Source: CANJDH01 sp031430015 (lineage in GTDB: Bacteria; Pseudomonadota; Gammaproteobacteria; Burkholderiales; JAEUOS01). From it: a DNA stretch of 64,000 bases. The notes under the pieces were generated by a model. The model did no database searches. It saw nothing but the letters and a program-made list of their open reading frames with translations, and was not told the origin of the DNA. Shown here piece by piece: positions 54,001-63,213 of the stretch (its first letter is position 1; the number at the start of each line of letters is the position of its first letter). The stretch is from NCBI GenBank assembly GCA_031430015.1, contig JANPAR010000124.1, positions 10,882-74,881 of the forward strand. The letters run 5' to 3'. The translations under genes and the position numbers were made by a program.

Positions 54001-54181
54001 GTTGCCATCTCCGTTGCGGTGTTGAATTTGCGCCATGGTTCCGGGTTTGCGCAATTTTAGTCGCGGTGCCGCGAGCCATTCCAGGCCTGCAAACGGCACA
54101 CAGGGCCGAGCGTCTGCTTAGGTTAGCCACAGCCGGCCCCATCCCCGCCGCCCGTATCATCACCGCCACTACAATCGTTGC

Positions 54182-54958
54182 ATGCTCAATTCACCGGTCG
54201 CCGCCTTGGCGCTTAAGCTGCTGTTTAGCGTGCTGGCGCTCATCCTGGCGAGCCGGTTTGCTGGCGGCGCGGCGGGTTGGCGTGCGCCCGACGCACAGCG
54301 CGGCATTGGCGGCCTTCTGGCCGGTGCCCTGATCGGTGCCAAGCTTGGTTTCTGGTTGCACTATCCAGGCGTATGGATCGGTGAGGCAGCATCGCCGTGG
54401 ATTGCGGTGTCCGGTTTGTCCATGCCGGGGGCGTGCGCGGGCGGTGCACTTGGTTTTGCGCTCGCCGCGCGTGCACGCGCTCCCGCGCTGGCAGACGCGC
54501 TCCTGGCGCCTGTGCTGGTTTTTCTGCTGGTACTGGACCTGGGCGCGGTCACCTGGTCACTGACGGAACCGGGCTTTGGCGCGGCGGCGCAGCGTTGGGG
54601 TATCAACTTTGGTGATGGGATTCCACGCCACCCGGTGATGCTTTATGACGCGGCGGCGCTGGCTGCCCTTTGGTGGGCCGGGCAGCGCGCGAACACGCAG
54701 ATGGCTACGAGCGTATCCCCCGTGGGAACGGCTGGCCTGGCCGCCGCGATGGTGGGCGCAGGCTGCTTTGGTGTGTGGTTCTTGCTGGGCTTTTTGAAGC
54801 CGCCATTCGGCCCGATCCTGATGCTCGAGGCGATCTACCCGCGTCCCGCCCTGTATTGGCCCGGCCTGACCGGCGAGCAATGGTTATGTCTGGGCGCCAT
54901 ACTCCCGCTAGGCGTGTTTTGTGCGCGCCGTATGGCGAAATCGTCGCAAGGCGAATGA
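54182..54958 (+). CDS. Prolipoprotein diacylglyceryl transferase-like membrane protein (degenerate)
   Basis: The 258-residue protein has about seven membrane helices. GIPRHPVMLYDAAALAALWW corresponds to the RHPxQLYE motif of Lgt, and GLSMPGACAGGALGF to the position of SxHGG, but the catalytic His of that motif and the GRxGNFxN signature are absent. It is therefore unlikely to be the main Lgt; it may be an inactive or specialised paralogue. lpxC starts 14 bases after its stop, so the two may share a transcript. Confidence 0.68.
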   Translation: MLNSPVAALALKLLFSVLALILASRFAGGAAGWRAPDAQRGIGGLLAGALIGAKLGFWLHYPGVWIGEAASPWIAVSGLSMPGACAGGALGFALAARARAPALADALLAPVLVFLLVLDLGAVTWSLTEPGFGAAAQRWGINFGDGIPRHPVMLYDAAALAALWWAGQRANTQMATSVSPVGTAGLAAAMVGAGCFGVWFLLGFLKPPFGPILMLEAIYPRPALYWPGLTGEQWLCLGAILPLGVFCARRMAKSSQGE

Positions 54959-54972
54959 TAAAATCGATCGTT

Positions 54973-55974
54973 ATGCTCAAGCAGCGCACCCTCAAGTCAC
55001 AAGCAGCCACCACGGGCGTCGGCCTGCACACTGGCGACAAGGTCCGCCTGGTGCTGCGCCCGGCTGCGCCCAATACCGGCATCGTGTTCCGCCGCGTTGA
55101 TCTTGAGCCGGTGGTCGATTTGCCCGCCGCCGCCGGGGCGGTGCGCGATACGCGCATGTCGTCGTGCCTGATCGTTGATGGTCCGCAGGGCGAAGTGCGG
55201 GTCTCCACCGTGGAACACCTGATGTCGGCGCTATGCGGGCTGGGGGTGGACAACGCCTACGTTGATGTCTCGGCAGCTGAATTGCCGATTCTCGATGGCA
55301 GTGCCGGTGCCTTTGTGTATCTCATCCAGTCGGCTGGCATCGAGGAGCAAAACGCCGCCAAGAAATTCCTGCGCATCAAGAAGACCGTTGAAGTGCGCGA
55401 GGGCGAGGGTGCCGCCGCCAAATGGGCGCGCATCAGCCCGCACCATGGCTTCAAGCTCGACTTTTCGATTGATTTCAAGCACCCTGCGGTGGACAAGACC
55501 GGCCAGCAGGCGTCTTTTGACTTTGCTGCGACGCCTTATACCAAGGAGCTCGCGCGCGCGCGTACCTTCGGTTTCACGCGCGATGTCGAGACCTTGCGCG
55601 CCAGCGGCCTTGCGCTTGGCGGCAGCATGGACAACGCGATTGTGATGGACGAATTTCGCGTTCTCAACAGCGATGGCCTGCGTTACGCCGACGAGTTCGT
55701 CAAACACAAGATTCTCGACGCCATTGGTGACCTCTACCTCGCCGGCCACCCGTTGCTCGGCGCCTACAGCGCGCATAAATCCGGCCACGCGCTCAACAAC
55801 CAACTGGTGCGCGCGGTGCTCGCCGACGCGGATGCGTTTGAGCTGGTTACGTTCAATGATGTCGCTGCCGCCCCCGCGTACTGGGGGAATATGCAAAGCG
55901 AGGGAGGCGTGCTGGATTCCGCTGTTGGCGCGGCCACTGGCAACGCCGCTGCTGGTTTGGCGCCGGCCTGGTAA
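54973..55974 (+). CDS. lpxC: LpxC, UDP-3-O-acyl-N-acetylglucosamine deacetylase
   Basis: LpxC catalyses the committed step of lipid A synthesis. Zinc ligands lie in VEHLMSALCGLGVDNAYVD (His) and FVKHKILDAIGDLYLAG (HxxxD); the catalytic His is in AHKSGHALNN. ATG 54973 (MLKQRTLKSQ) is the natural start. At 333 residues it is about 28 longer than usual because of an Ala/Gly-rich tail (WGNMQSEGGVLDSAVGAATG). The following genes, in the order small membrane protein, dciA (opposite), M23 peptidase and secA, are usual for betaproteobacteria. Confidence 0.96.
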   Translation: MLKQRTLKSQAATTGVGLHTGDKVRLVLRPAAPNTGIVFRRVDLEPVVDLPAAAGAVRDTRMSSCLIVDGPQGEVRVSTVEHLMSALCGLGVDNAYVDVSAAELPILDGSAGAFVYLIQSAGIEEQNAAKKFLRIKKTVEVREGEGAAAKWARISPHHGFKLDFSIDFKHPAVDKTGQQASFDFAATPYTKELARARTFGFTRDVETLRASGLALGGSMDNAIVMDEFRVLNSDGLRYADEFVKHKILDAIGDLYLAGHPLLGAYSAHKSGHALNNQLVRAVLADADAFELVTFNDVAAAPAYWGNMQSEGGVLDSAVGAATGNAAAGLAPAW

Positions 55975-56053
55975 CCCCGAGCGTGGCTATTCCAATGCCG
56001 AAGCTGCCGGGCCGCCAAATCCGCCCCTTTTCGGCGGCCAGCGGGCGGCCAGC

Positions 56054-56236
56054 ATGCTGATCGCCCGCTGGCTGTTTTTGCTCGCCGGCCTCGCTGCCTG
56101 TGTGTCGGTGGCGCTCTACCTGATTACCCGAAAACCCGTTTACTGGCGCCTTGCCCAACGAATTTTTATGGTTGCGGTGGGCATGGGCGTTCTGTTTTTT
56201 GCCATTCTTCTGTTCGAAAGGCTTGTCCTGCTTTAG
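56054..56236 (+). CDS. Small membrane protein of unknown function
   Basis: The 60-residue protein consists almost entirely of two membrane helices (about 5-25 and 38-57) separated by ITRKPVYWRLAQR. The start ATG 56054 gives MLIARWLFLLAGLAACVSVA. Similar two-helix proteins between lpxC and dciA/secA are common in Burkholderiales as I recall. Function unknown. Confidence 0.68.
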   Translation: MLIARWLFLLAGLAACVSVALYLITRKPVYWRLAQRIFMVAVGMGVLFFAILLFERLVLL

Positions 56237-56294
56237 TCTTATCGTAAGTGCCCGTTCACAATTTTGACTCCGGTATCAAGGTAATTTTTACCCC

Positions 56295-56370
56295 TATGAA
56301 GACCGTTGGTAGACAAAGGTCTCGCGGCTATATCCGCTAAAGCTGTTGCGGCACAAGGCTTCTAGGTGCC
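56295..56370 (+). repeat. Divergent REP-like sequence before dciA
   Basis: AGACCGTTGGTAGACAAAGG is close to GAAACCGTTGGTGGAAGCGG (34613), and GCACAAGGCTTCTAGGTGCC resembles the ruvA-ruvC copy. GCGGCTATATCCGC (a small palindrome) lies between. It fills the gap between the small membrane protein and dciA. Confidence 0.35.
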
Positions 56371-56670
56371 TTGCACGGTAATTTTTATTGAGTTAACCTG
56401 CCACCCCCGCTTTTGGAGCAAGGCAGCAAGGCGCGGGCTCAGTTGTTTGAGTTTCGCGGCACAGGCGCTGGTGCTGGCGAGGACAACCAAAGTGTCCTTG
56501 CGCAGGTTAGCGACCTCACAGGCTTCCGCCAATCCCGCTGGGATGGCTTCGCGGAACAATTTACGCAGTTCGATCAGCTGACTGGCGCGCTCCGCCAATG
56601 GCCCGAGGCTCTCGTGCCGGGCGGCGTAGGCGCCGGCCAGATGATCGTCGGCATTGAAGTGTTTGGGCAA
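56362..56670 (-). CDS. dciA: DciA-like (DUF721) protein
   Basis: DciA loads the replicative helicase in bacteria without DnaC. The predicted 102 residues contain SQLIELRKLFREAIPAGLAE, ANLRKDTLVVLASTSACAAK and LSPRLAALLQKRGWQVNSIK, the classic DUF721 pattern. No ATG is available: the frame is open from 56910, but conservation begins at about LPKHFNADD, so TTG 56670 is my choice. Position between lpxC and secA, antisense to its neighbours, is standard. Confidence 0.78.
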   Translation of the reverse strand: MPKHFNADDHLAGAYAARHESLGPLAERASQLIELRKLFREAIPAGLAEACEVANLRKDTLVVLASTSACAAKLKQLSPRLAALLQKRGWQVNSIKITVQGT

Positions 56671-56809
56671 GTTGGAACCGTTCTTGCGTTCTGGTGCTGG
56701 ATGGCACCGGGGTGCGGGTTCTGACCGGCAGGCAACCGGCACCGGGATCACCCCGCTGCGAGCTTGTATCACCCAACCGTTTTGTTGCCGCAGAAATTTG
56801 GAGTCGAAG

Positions 56810-57775
56810 ATGCATATTATTGTCTTCACGCACCGGCTGGCAAGCCCGCGTTCACTCACGGTGACCGCGCAGCATGTCGCGCTGGCGGGCGTGCTCGGCG
56901 GGGTGGGCATCGTGGCCTGCGCATTCGCGTTGTATTACTTCACGTTTCGCTACGCGTCGGAAATCAAACTGCCGGTATTGCAGGATCTGGTCGGCCACTT
57001 CAAGGCGGACGAGACGCGCAAAAATGCCGAGTTCACGCGCCAAAATCTTGATGCCATGGCAGTCAAGCTCGGCGAAATGCAGGCGCAGTTGACGCGGCTC
57101 GATGCCTTGGGCGAGCGGGTGTCAGGTCTGGCCGGGGTCAAGGTGCAGGACTTTCGCACCGGCGACGCGCCCGGCCGTGGCGGTGCTGCGCTGCCGGGCA
57201 TGCGCACCTTCACGATGGACGAATTTTCGCGTGAGTTGGAGCGCCTGTCGCGTGGCGTGGAAGGGCGTGCCGATTTCTTCAACGTGGTGGAAGCCGAGTT
57301 GTTCAACGCGCGCCTGAAGGCCAAACGCCTGCCCACCGTGCTGCCGGTGGACGCCGAATTCAACGTGTCCGGCTTCGGCATGCGCATTGACCCGATCACT
57401 GGCCAGAACGCGCCGCACGAAGGCATTGACTTCATTGCCCAGCCCGGTACGCCGATCGTGGCTGCAGCAGGGGGCGTGGTGCTGGCTGCCGAGTGGCATC
57501 ACCAGTTCGGCAACATGGTTGAAATTGATCATGGCGGCGACATCGTCACCCGCTACGCCCACGCTTCGGCACTGCACGCCAAGCCGGGCGACATCGTCAA
57601 GCGCGGGCAGAAAATTGCCGAAGTCGGCTCGACCGGGCGTTCGACCGGGCCGCATCTGCACTTCGAAGTGCGCTTCAAGGGCATTGCGCAGAATCCTGCA
57701 CGTTTCCTGATCGCGGCGCAGAAGCCCGGCAGCGGCCGGGGTGAGGGCGTGAGCGCCTTGATGCTGGCACGATAG
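56810..57775 (+). CDS. M23-family peptidoglycan endopeptidase
   Basis: The 321-residue protein has one N-terminal membrane helix (about 28-50), a coiled-coil region (about 65-105) and an M23/LytM domain (about 185-300). Zinc ligands are seen in PHEGIDFIAQPG (His, Asp) and GPHLHFEVRF (HxH); GFGMRIDPITGQ precedes. ATG 56810 has GGAG about nine bases upstream. It is located between dciA and secA. It should cleave peptidoglycan cross-links or activate amidases from the periplasmic face. Confidence 0.9.
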   Translation: MHIIVFTHRLASPRSLTVTAQHVALAGVLGGVGIVACAFALYYFTFRYASEIKLPVLQDLVGHFKADETRKNAEFTRQNLDAMAVKLGEMQAQLTRLDALGERVSGLAGVKVQDFRTGDAPGRGGAALPGMRTFTMDEFSRELERLSRGVEGRADFFNVVEAELFNARLKAKRLPTVLPVDAEFNVSGFGMRIDPITGQNAPHEGIDFIAQPGTPIVAAAGGVVLAAEWHHQFGNMVEIDHGGDIVTRYAHASALHAKPGDIVKRGQKIAEVGSTGRSTGPHLHFEVRFKGIAQNPARFLIAAQKPGSGRGEGVSALMLAR

Positions 57776-58142
57776 AGGTTCCTTGCGGCAACCATGGTGG
57801 GCAGCACGGCGTCCGTTGTCCGGCATGTAGGGGTGGTGACGGCGAGTGGTCATCGCTGCTTTCTCTCCCCGTGCGCGGCTGTTTGCCCGCTCACAGGCGC
57901 GCCAGGCCAACAAAGAATGACACTGGCCGCGTGCTAAAATTTGCCCTTTGCTCGCAGCATGGCCAGCCGCCGGTGCGGCGTGTATTTCCACCGGATCTAT
58001 CTGACTGCGGCGAAGAGGTCGGCGTCGCGGCACACTGCCTGCAACGAGTCGGCAAAGCAATGTGATTTCGTAGCGGCGTGGCTGGTATTCCCGCCACGCA
58101 TCCCCATTTCCTGCACTCCTTTCAGACTCGCTGAAGTTCTCT
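57776..58142. other. 367-base gap before secA
   Basis: No gene is supported: short open frames here lack homology, start signals and codon pattern. GTGCTAAAATTTGCC (about 57931-57945) contains TAAAAT, a plausible -10 for secA, but no -35 at correct spacing is clear. The resulting leader would be about 190 bases. I see no SecM-like arrest peptide. Confidence 0.45.
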
Positions 58143-60896
58143 ATGGTCATGGGCATCCTCAGAAAAATATTCGGCAGCCGCAACGACCGGCTGCTCAAGC
58201 AATTCCAGCGCAGCGTGGCGGCGATCAACGCCCTCGAGGCGCAGATGAAGCAGCTCCCGGAAGCAGCGCTGCGCGGTAAGACCGCCGAGTTCAAAAAGCG
58301 TATCGAAGATGGCACCTCGCTCGACGATCTGCTGCCTGAAGCCTTTGCGGTGGTGCGCGAGGCGGGAGTGCGCGCGCTCGGCATGCGCCACTTTGACGTG
58401 CAATTGGTGGGTGGCATGGCCCTGCATCAGGGCAAGATATCGGAGATGCGCACGGGTGAGGGCAAAACGCTGATGGCGACCCTGCCGGTCTATCTCAACG
58501 CACTGTCCGGCAACGGCGTGCATGTGGTGACCGTGAACGATTACCTCGCGCGCCGCGACGCCGAGTGGATGGGCAAGCTGTATTCCTATCTGGGCATGAC
58601 CACCGGCATGAACCTGCCGGACATGGAGTCGGCCGAAAAGCAGGCGGCCTACGCCTGCGACATCACCTACGGCACCAACAACGAATTCGGTTTCGACTAC
58701 CTGCGCGACAATCTCGAACACGAGAAAAATGGCCGCCGCCAGCGCCCGCTCAATTTCGCCATCGTTGACGAGGTCGATTCAATCCTGATCGACGAAGCGC
58801 GCACGCCGCTGATCATCTCGGGGCAGGCCGACGATCACACCGAGATGTACTACCGCATGAACGAGGTCGCGCCGCTGTTGACGCGCATGACCTCGGAGCC
58901 GAAGACTGACGAACCCGAGCCGCCCGGTGATTTTTGGGTGGATGAAAAAGGCCATCAGGTGCATCTGGGCGAGAAGGGCTTCGAGCACTCTGAGGAAATC
59001 CTCGCTCGCCTGAAACTCTTGCCTGAAGGTGGCAGCCTGTACGAAGCGCAAAACATCACCCTGATGCATCACCTTTACGCGGCGCTGCGCGCGCGCTACC
59101 TGTTTCACCGCGACCAGCATTACGTGGTGCAAAACGGCGAGATCATCATCGTTGACGAATTCACCGGCCGTTTGATGACCGGGCGGCGCTGGTCTGACGG
59201 TCTGCATCAGGCCGTCGAAGCCAAGGAGAACGTGGCGATCCAGGCCGAGAACCAAACTCTGGCGTCGATCACCTTTCAGAATTTTTTTCGCATGTACCAG
59301 AAACTCTCGGGCATGACCGGCACTGCCGATACCGAAGCCTACGAGTTCCAGGAAATTTACGGTCTAGAGACCGTGCTGATCCCGACCAATCAGCCGATGA
59401 TCCGGCAAGACCGCCTCGATCAGGTCTATCGCACCGAGCGCGAAAAGCACAACGCCATCGTTGCCGACATTCAGGACTGCTACACGCGCGGCCAGCCGGT
59501 GCTGGTGGGCACCACTTCGATTGAAAATTCCGAGTTGCTCGCGTCCTTGCTGGAGAAAGAGAAGCTGCCGCACCAGGTGTTGAACGCCAAACAGCACGCG
59601 CGCGAAGCCGAGATCGTCGCGCAGGCGGGGCGGCCGAAGGCCGTGACCATCGCCACCAACATGGCCGGGCGCGGCACCGACATCGTGCTCGGTGGCAACG
59701 TCGAGAAACAGGTCGATATGGTGCGCGCCACCGAAAATCTGACCGATACCGATAAAGACGTGCGCGTCGCCAAACTGAAATCCGAATGGCAGTCGTTGCA
59801 TGATGCCGTGATCGCCGCTGGCGGTCTGCACATCGTCGGCACTGAGCGTCATGAGTCGCGCCGGGTGGACAACCAGTTATGCGGCCGCTCCGGGCGTCAG
59901 GGTGATCCGGGCTCGTCGCGCTTTTATCTGTCGCTCGAGGACTCGCTATTGCGCATCTTCGCAGGTGACCGCGTCAAGGCGATCATGGATCGTCTCAACA
60001 TGCCCGATGGTGAGGCGATTGAAGCGGGCATCGTCAGCCGCTCAATAGAGTCGGCGCAGCGCAAGGTCGAGGCGCGCAACTTCGACATGCGCAAGCAATT
60101 GCTCGAATACGATGACGTCGCCAATGACCAGCGCAAGGTGGTGTACCAGCAGCGCAATGAAATTCTCGACGCCGAAGAAGTCAGCGAGACGGTTGATTCC
60201 CTGCGCGCCGGCGTGTTCGGCGGCATCGTGCAAGCCTTTGTACCGGCCGAGAGCGTCGAAGAGCAATGGGATCTGGCCGGTCTCGAAGCGGTGCTCAAAA
60301 GTGACTGGGGCCTCGATGCACCGGTTGCGAAATGGGTGGCCGAAGATCAAAGCCTGAATGACGAGAGCATCGCCGTGCGCGTGATGGAAGTCGTCAACGC
60401 CGCCTATGCCGCCAAGACGGCTGGCGTCGGCAAGGAGAACTGGGCGCCGTTCGAGCGCTCGGTGATGTTGCAGGCGATTGACCACCACTGGCGCGAGCAC
60501 CTGTCGGCGCTGGACCAGTTGCGCCAAGGCATCCACCTGCGCGGCTATGCGCAAAAAAATCCCAAGCAGGAATACAAACGTGAAGCCTTCGAGCTGTTCC
60601 AGGCTTACCTCGATACCGTCAAGCACGAAGTCACCAAGACCCTGATGACAGTGCGCATCCGCTCGCGTGAAGAAGTCGAAGCGGCAGAAGCGCAAGCGCG
60701 TGCCGAGGCCGATGCGCTGGAGTCGCGCATGCAAATGCAGCATGCAGCGGTGGGGCTGGAGGGTGAAGCCGCCGCCGAAGAGGACGATCCGGCGCTGGAA
60801 CCCTTCAAGCGCTTCGGCAAGAAGATCGGCCGTAACGACCCTTGCCCCTGTGGTTCCGGCAAGAAGTACAAGGCCTGTCACGGCAGGCTCACCTGA
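58143..60896 (+). CDS. secA: SecA, preprotein translocase ATPase
   Basis: SecA pushes secretory proteins through SecYEG. The 917-residue protein has Walker A MRTGEGKTLMATLP near residue 103, VDEVDSILIDEARTPLIISG (Walker B), the second motor domain with GRGTDIVLGGN, and the C-terminal zinc SEC-C motif GRNDPCPCGSGKKYKACHG. Start MVMGILRKIFGSRNDRLLK matches the family in length. It sits upstream of argJ as in related genomes. Confidence 0.98.
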   Translation: MVMGILRKIFGSRNDRLLKQFQRSVAAINALEAQMKQLPEAALRGKTAEFKKRIEDGTSLDDLLPEAFAVVREAGVRALGMRHFDVQLVGGMALHQGKISEMRTGEGKTLMATLPVYLNALSGNGVHVVTVNDYLARRDAEWMGKLYSYLGMTTGMNLPDMESAEKQAAYACDITYGTNNEFGFDYLRDNLEHEKNGRRQRPLNFAIVDEVDSILIDEARTPLIISGQADDHTEMYYRMNEVAPLLTRMTSEPKTDEPEPPGDFWVDEKGHQVHLGEKGFEHSEEILARLKLLPEGGSLYEAQNITLMHHLYAALRARYLFHRDQHYVVQNGEIIIVDEFTGRLMTGRRWSDGLHQAVEAKENVAIQAENQTLASITFQNFFRMYQKLSGMTGTADTEAYEFQEIYGLETVLIPTNQPMIRQDRLDQVYRTEREKHNAIVADIQDCYTRGQPVLVGTTSIENSELLASLLEKEKLPHQVLNAKQHAREAEIVAQAGRPKAVTIATNMAGRGTDIVLGGNVEKQVDMVRATENLTDTDKDVRVAKLKSEWQSLHDAVIAAGGLHIVGTERHESRRVDNQLCGRSGRQGDPGSSRFYLSLEDSLLRIFAGDRVKAIMDRLNMPDGEAIEAGIVSRSIESAQRKVEARNFDMRKQLLEYDDVANDQRKVVYQQRNEILDAEEVSETVDSLRAGVFGGIVQAFVPAESVEEQWDLAGLEAVLKSDWGLDAPVAKWVAEDQSLNDESIAVRVMEVVNAAYAAKTAGVGKENWAPFERSVMLQAIDHHWREHLSALDQLRQGIHLRGYAQKNPKQEYKREAFELFQAYLDTVKHEVTKTLMTVRIRSREEVEAAEAQARAEADALESRMQMQHAAVGLEGEAAAEEDDPALEPFKRFGKKIGRNDPCPCGSGKKYKACHGRLT

Positions 60897-61010
60897 GACT
60901 GGCGGGGCTGGTGGCTTGCAGCGGACGATTCAAAGCAAGCGATTCATCGCAAACCTTGCCCCACAGGCGTTTCATTGCGTTCCAGATCGCATAAGGCATA
61001 GCGCGCATTC

Positions 61011-62285
61011 ATGGCAGTTAATCTCCCCTTGCCGCAGGCTGCGGCGCTGTTACCAGTGGCCGGCCTCGACATCGGCGTCGCCGAAGCCGGCATCCGCAAA
61101 AAAGACCGCAAAGACCTGCTCGTCATGCGTATTGCAGACGGCGCGCAGGTGTCAGGCGTATTCACGCAAAACCGTTTTTGCGCTGCACCGGTAACGGTGT
61201 GCCGCGAACATCTGGCAGCTGCGCGGGAGGCGGCGAAAGATGGCGCCACGGTCAGCGCCGGTAGTGCCAATGGCATTCGCGCCCTGATTATCAATACCGG
61301 CAATGCCAATGCCGGCACCGGCGAGCCAGGCCTCGCCGACAGTCGCGCCACTTGCGCGGCGCTCGCGCACGAGTTGGGCATCGCCGCCAACCAAGTGCTG
61401 GTGTTCTCGACCGGCGTCATCATGGAGCCGTTGCCGATGGATCGCCTGCTGGCCGGGGTACCGCTGGCAGCGCGCGCGGTAGGCAAGCATGATTGGCTCG
61501 ATGCCGCCCAATCCATCATGACCACCGACACACAGCCCAAGGCGGCGTCACGCACGGTGATGATCGGTGGCCAGGCGGTGACGCTTACCGGTATCGCCAA
61601 AGGCGCCGGCATGATCCGCCCCAACATGGCGACCATGCTCGGCTTCATCGCCACTGACGGCACCGTCTCGCGCCATGTGCTCGATGCACTGACAGCCAAG
61701 GCAGCAGACCGCTCGTTCAATTCGATCACCGTCGATGGCGACACCTCGACCAACGACTCCTTCATCGTCATCGCCACCGGCAAGAGTGCCGCGCCCGCCA
61801 TCACCGGCCTGCATACGCCAGAGGGAAAAGCATTTGCCCAAGCGCTGACGGAGCTCTCGATTGAACTGGCGCAGGCCATCGTGCGCGACGGCGAGGGCGC
61901 GACCAAATTCATCACCATCGCCGTCGAAGGCGGGCGCGATGAAGACGAATGCCGCAAGGTGGGCTATGCCATCGGCCATTCACCGCTGGTCAAGACCGCC
62001 TTCTTCGCCTCCGACCCGAACCTCGGGCGCATCCTCGCAGCGGTGGGTTACGCGGGTATTGCCGATCTTGAGCAGTCCAGGATTGACCTCTATCTCGACG
62101 ATGTGCTGGTCGCCAAAAATGGCGGACGCCACACCGGCTACCGCGAAGAAGACGGCCAGCGCGTGATGAAGCAAAGTGAGATCACCGTGCGCGTCGTCCT
62201 CAACCGCGGTGACGCGCGCCGCACGCTGTGGACCTGCGACCTCTCCCACGATTACGTATCCATCAACGCTGACTACCGTAGCTGA
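61011..62285 (+). CDS. argJ: ArgJ, glutamate N-acetyltransferase
   Basis: ArgJ transfers acetyl from N-acetylornithine to glutamate, recycling the acetyl group; bifunctional forms also use acetyl-CoA. The 424-residue proprotein has IAKGAGMIRPNMATMLGFIA, where autocleavage occurs before the Thr of ATMLGF; RALIINTGNANAGTG is a further signature. Length is normal. ArgA is also encoded (35003), so the de novo acetylation role of ArgJ is not required. Confidence 0.96.
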   Translation: MAVNLPLPQAAALLPVAGLDIGVAEAGIRKKDRKDLLVMRIADGAQVSGVFTQNRFCAAPVTVCREHLAAAREAAKDGATVSAGSANGIRALIINTGNANAGTGEPGLADSRATCAALAHELGIAANQVLVFSTGVIMEPLPMDRLLAGVPLAARAVGKHDWLDAAQSIMTTDTQPKAASRTVMIGGQAVTLTGIAKGAGMIRPNMATMLGFIATDGTVSRHVLDALTAKAADRSFNSITVDGDTSTNDSFIVIATGKSAAPAITGLHTPEGKAFAQALTELSIELAQAIVRDGEGATKFITIAVEGGRDEDECRKVGYAIGHSPLVKTAFFASDPNLGRILAAVGYAGIADLEQSRIDLYLDDVLVAKNGGRHTGYREEDGQRVMKQSEITVRVVLNRGDARRTLWTCDLSHDYVSINADYRS

Positions 62286-62291
62286 AATGTC

Positions 62292-63206
62292 ATGAACGAA
62301 CTTGAACAACTGGTGCATCTCGTCGGGCGCGCCAATACCCTGATCGACCGCCTCGAAGGCATCCTGCCGCCGCCGCCCAAGGCGATTGACTGGGACGCCG
62401 CCATCGCCTTCCGCTGGCGCAAGGTCAACGGGCGCGGCTGGTTGCAGCCGATCCCGCGCGTCTCCAACATCCGCCTGTCAAACCTGCAAGGGATCGAGCG
62501 CCAGCGCCAGACCATTGACCGCAACACCAAACAATTCGTTGAAGGGATGCCGGCCAACAACGTGTTGCTCACCGGCGCGCGTGGCACGGGAAAAAGTTCG
62601 CTCATCAAGGCGATTCTCAACAAATACGCGCCTAAAGGCCTGCGCCTGATCGAGGTCGATAAATCCGATCTGGTCGATCTCGCCGACATCACCGATCTCA
62701 TCGAAAAGCGCTCCGAGCGCTTCATTATTTTTTGCGACGACCTGTCGTTCGACGAAGGCGACGCCAGCTACAAATCGCTCAAAGTCGCACTCGATGGCTC
62801 GGTCAATGCATCCAGCGACAACACCCTGATCTACGCCACTTCGAACCGCCGCCACCTGCTGCCCGAGTACATGCACGAAAACCTCGAATACAAGCATGTC
62901 GGTGAAGAGATTCATCCAGGCGAATCGACCGAAGAAAAAATTTCGCTCTCCGAACGTTTTGGCTTGTGGCTGTCGTTCTACCCCTTCGATCAGGACGAAT
63001 ACCTCGCCATCACCGATCACTGGCTCGCCGCGTTTGGCTGCAACGCGAAAGAGATTGCTGCTGCACGTGGTGATGCACTGACCTGGACCATCGAGCGTGG
63101 CTCACGCTCCGGGCGCGTCGCCTGGCAGTTCGCGCGCGACCATGCCGGCAAGCTCGGCAAGGCGCTGCACGCGACGGTTAAGCCGGCACCTGCGAAGAAA
63201 AAATAG
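62292..63206 (+). CDS. DUF815-family AAA+ ATPase
   Basis: The 304-residue P-loop protein has GARGTGKSSLIKAILNKY (Walker A) near residue 96 and RFIIFCDDLSFDEGDASYKS (Walker B) near residue 145, followed by ATSNRRHLLPEYM, all typical of DUF815. The function is unknown. It starts seven bases after argJ and is followed seven bases later by the Nudix gene, an arrangement known in betaproteobacteria. Confidence 0.9.
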   Translation: MNELEQLVHLVGRANTLIDRLEGILPPPPKAIDWDAAIAFRWRKVNGRGWLQPIPRVSNIRLSNLQGIERQRQTIDRNTKQFVEGMPANNVLLTGARGTGKSSLIKAILNKYAPKGLRLIEVDKSDLVDLADITDLIEKRSERFIIFCDDLSFDEGDASYKSLKVALDGSVNASSDNTLIYATSNRRHLLPEYMHENLEYKHVGEEIHPGESTEEKISLSERFGLWLSFYPFDQDEYLAITDHWLAAFGCNAKEIAAARGDALTWTIERGSRSGRVAWQFARDHAGKLGKALHATVKPAPAKKK

Positions 63207-63213
63207 GCCACGG

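Noticed and set aside
57941..58279. 112-codon open frame overlapping the secA start
   Set aside because: Different frame from secA, overlaps its conserved N-terminus, and has no conserved features; not a SecM-type leader.
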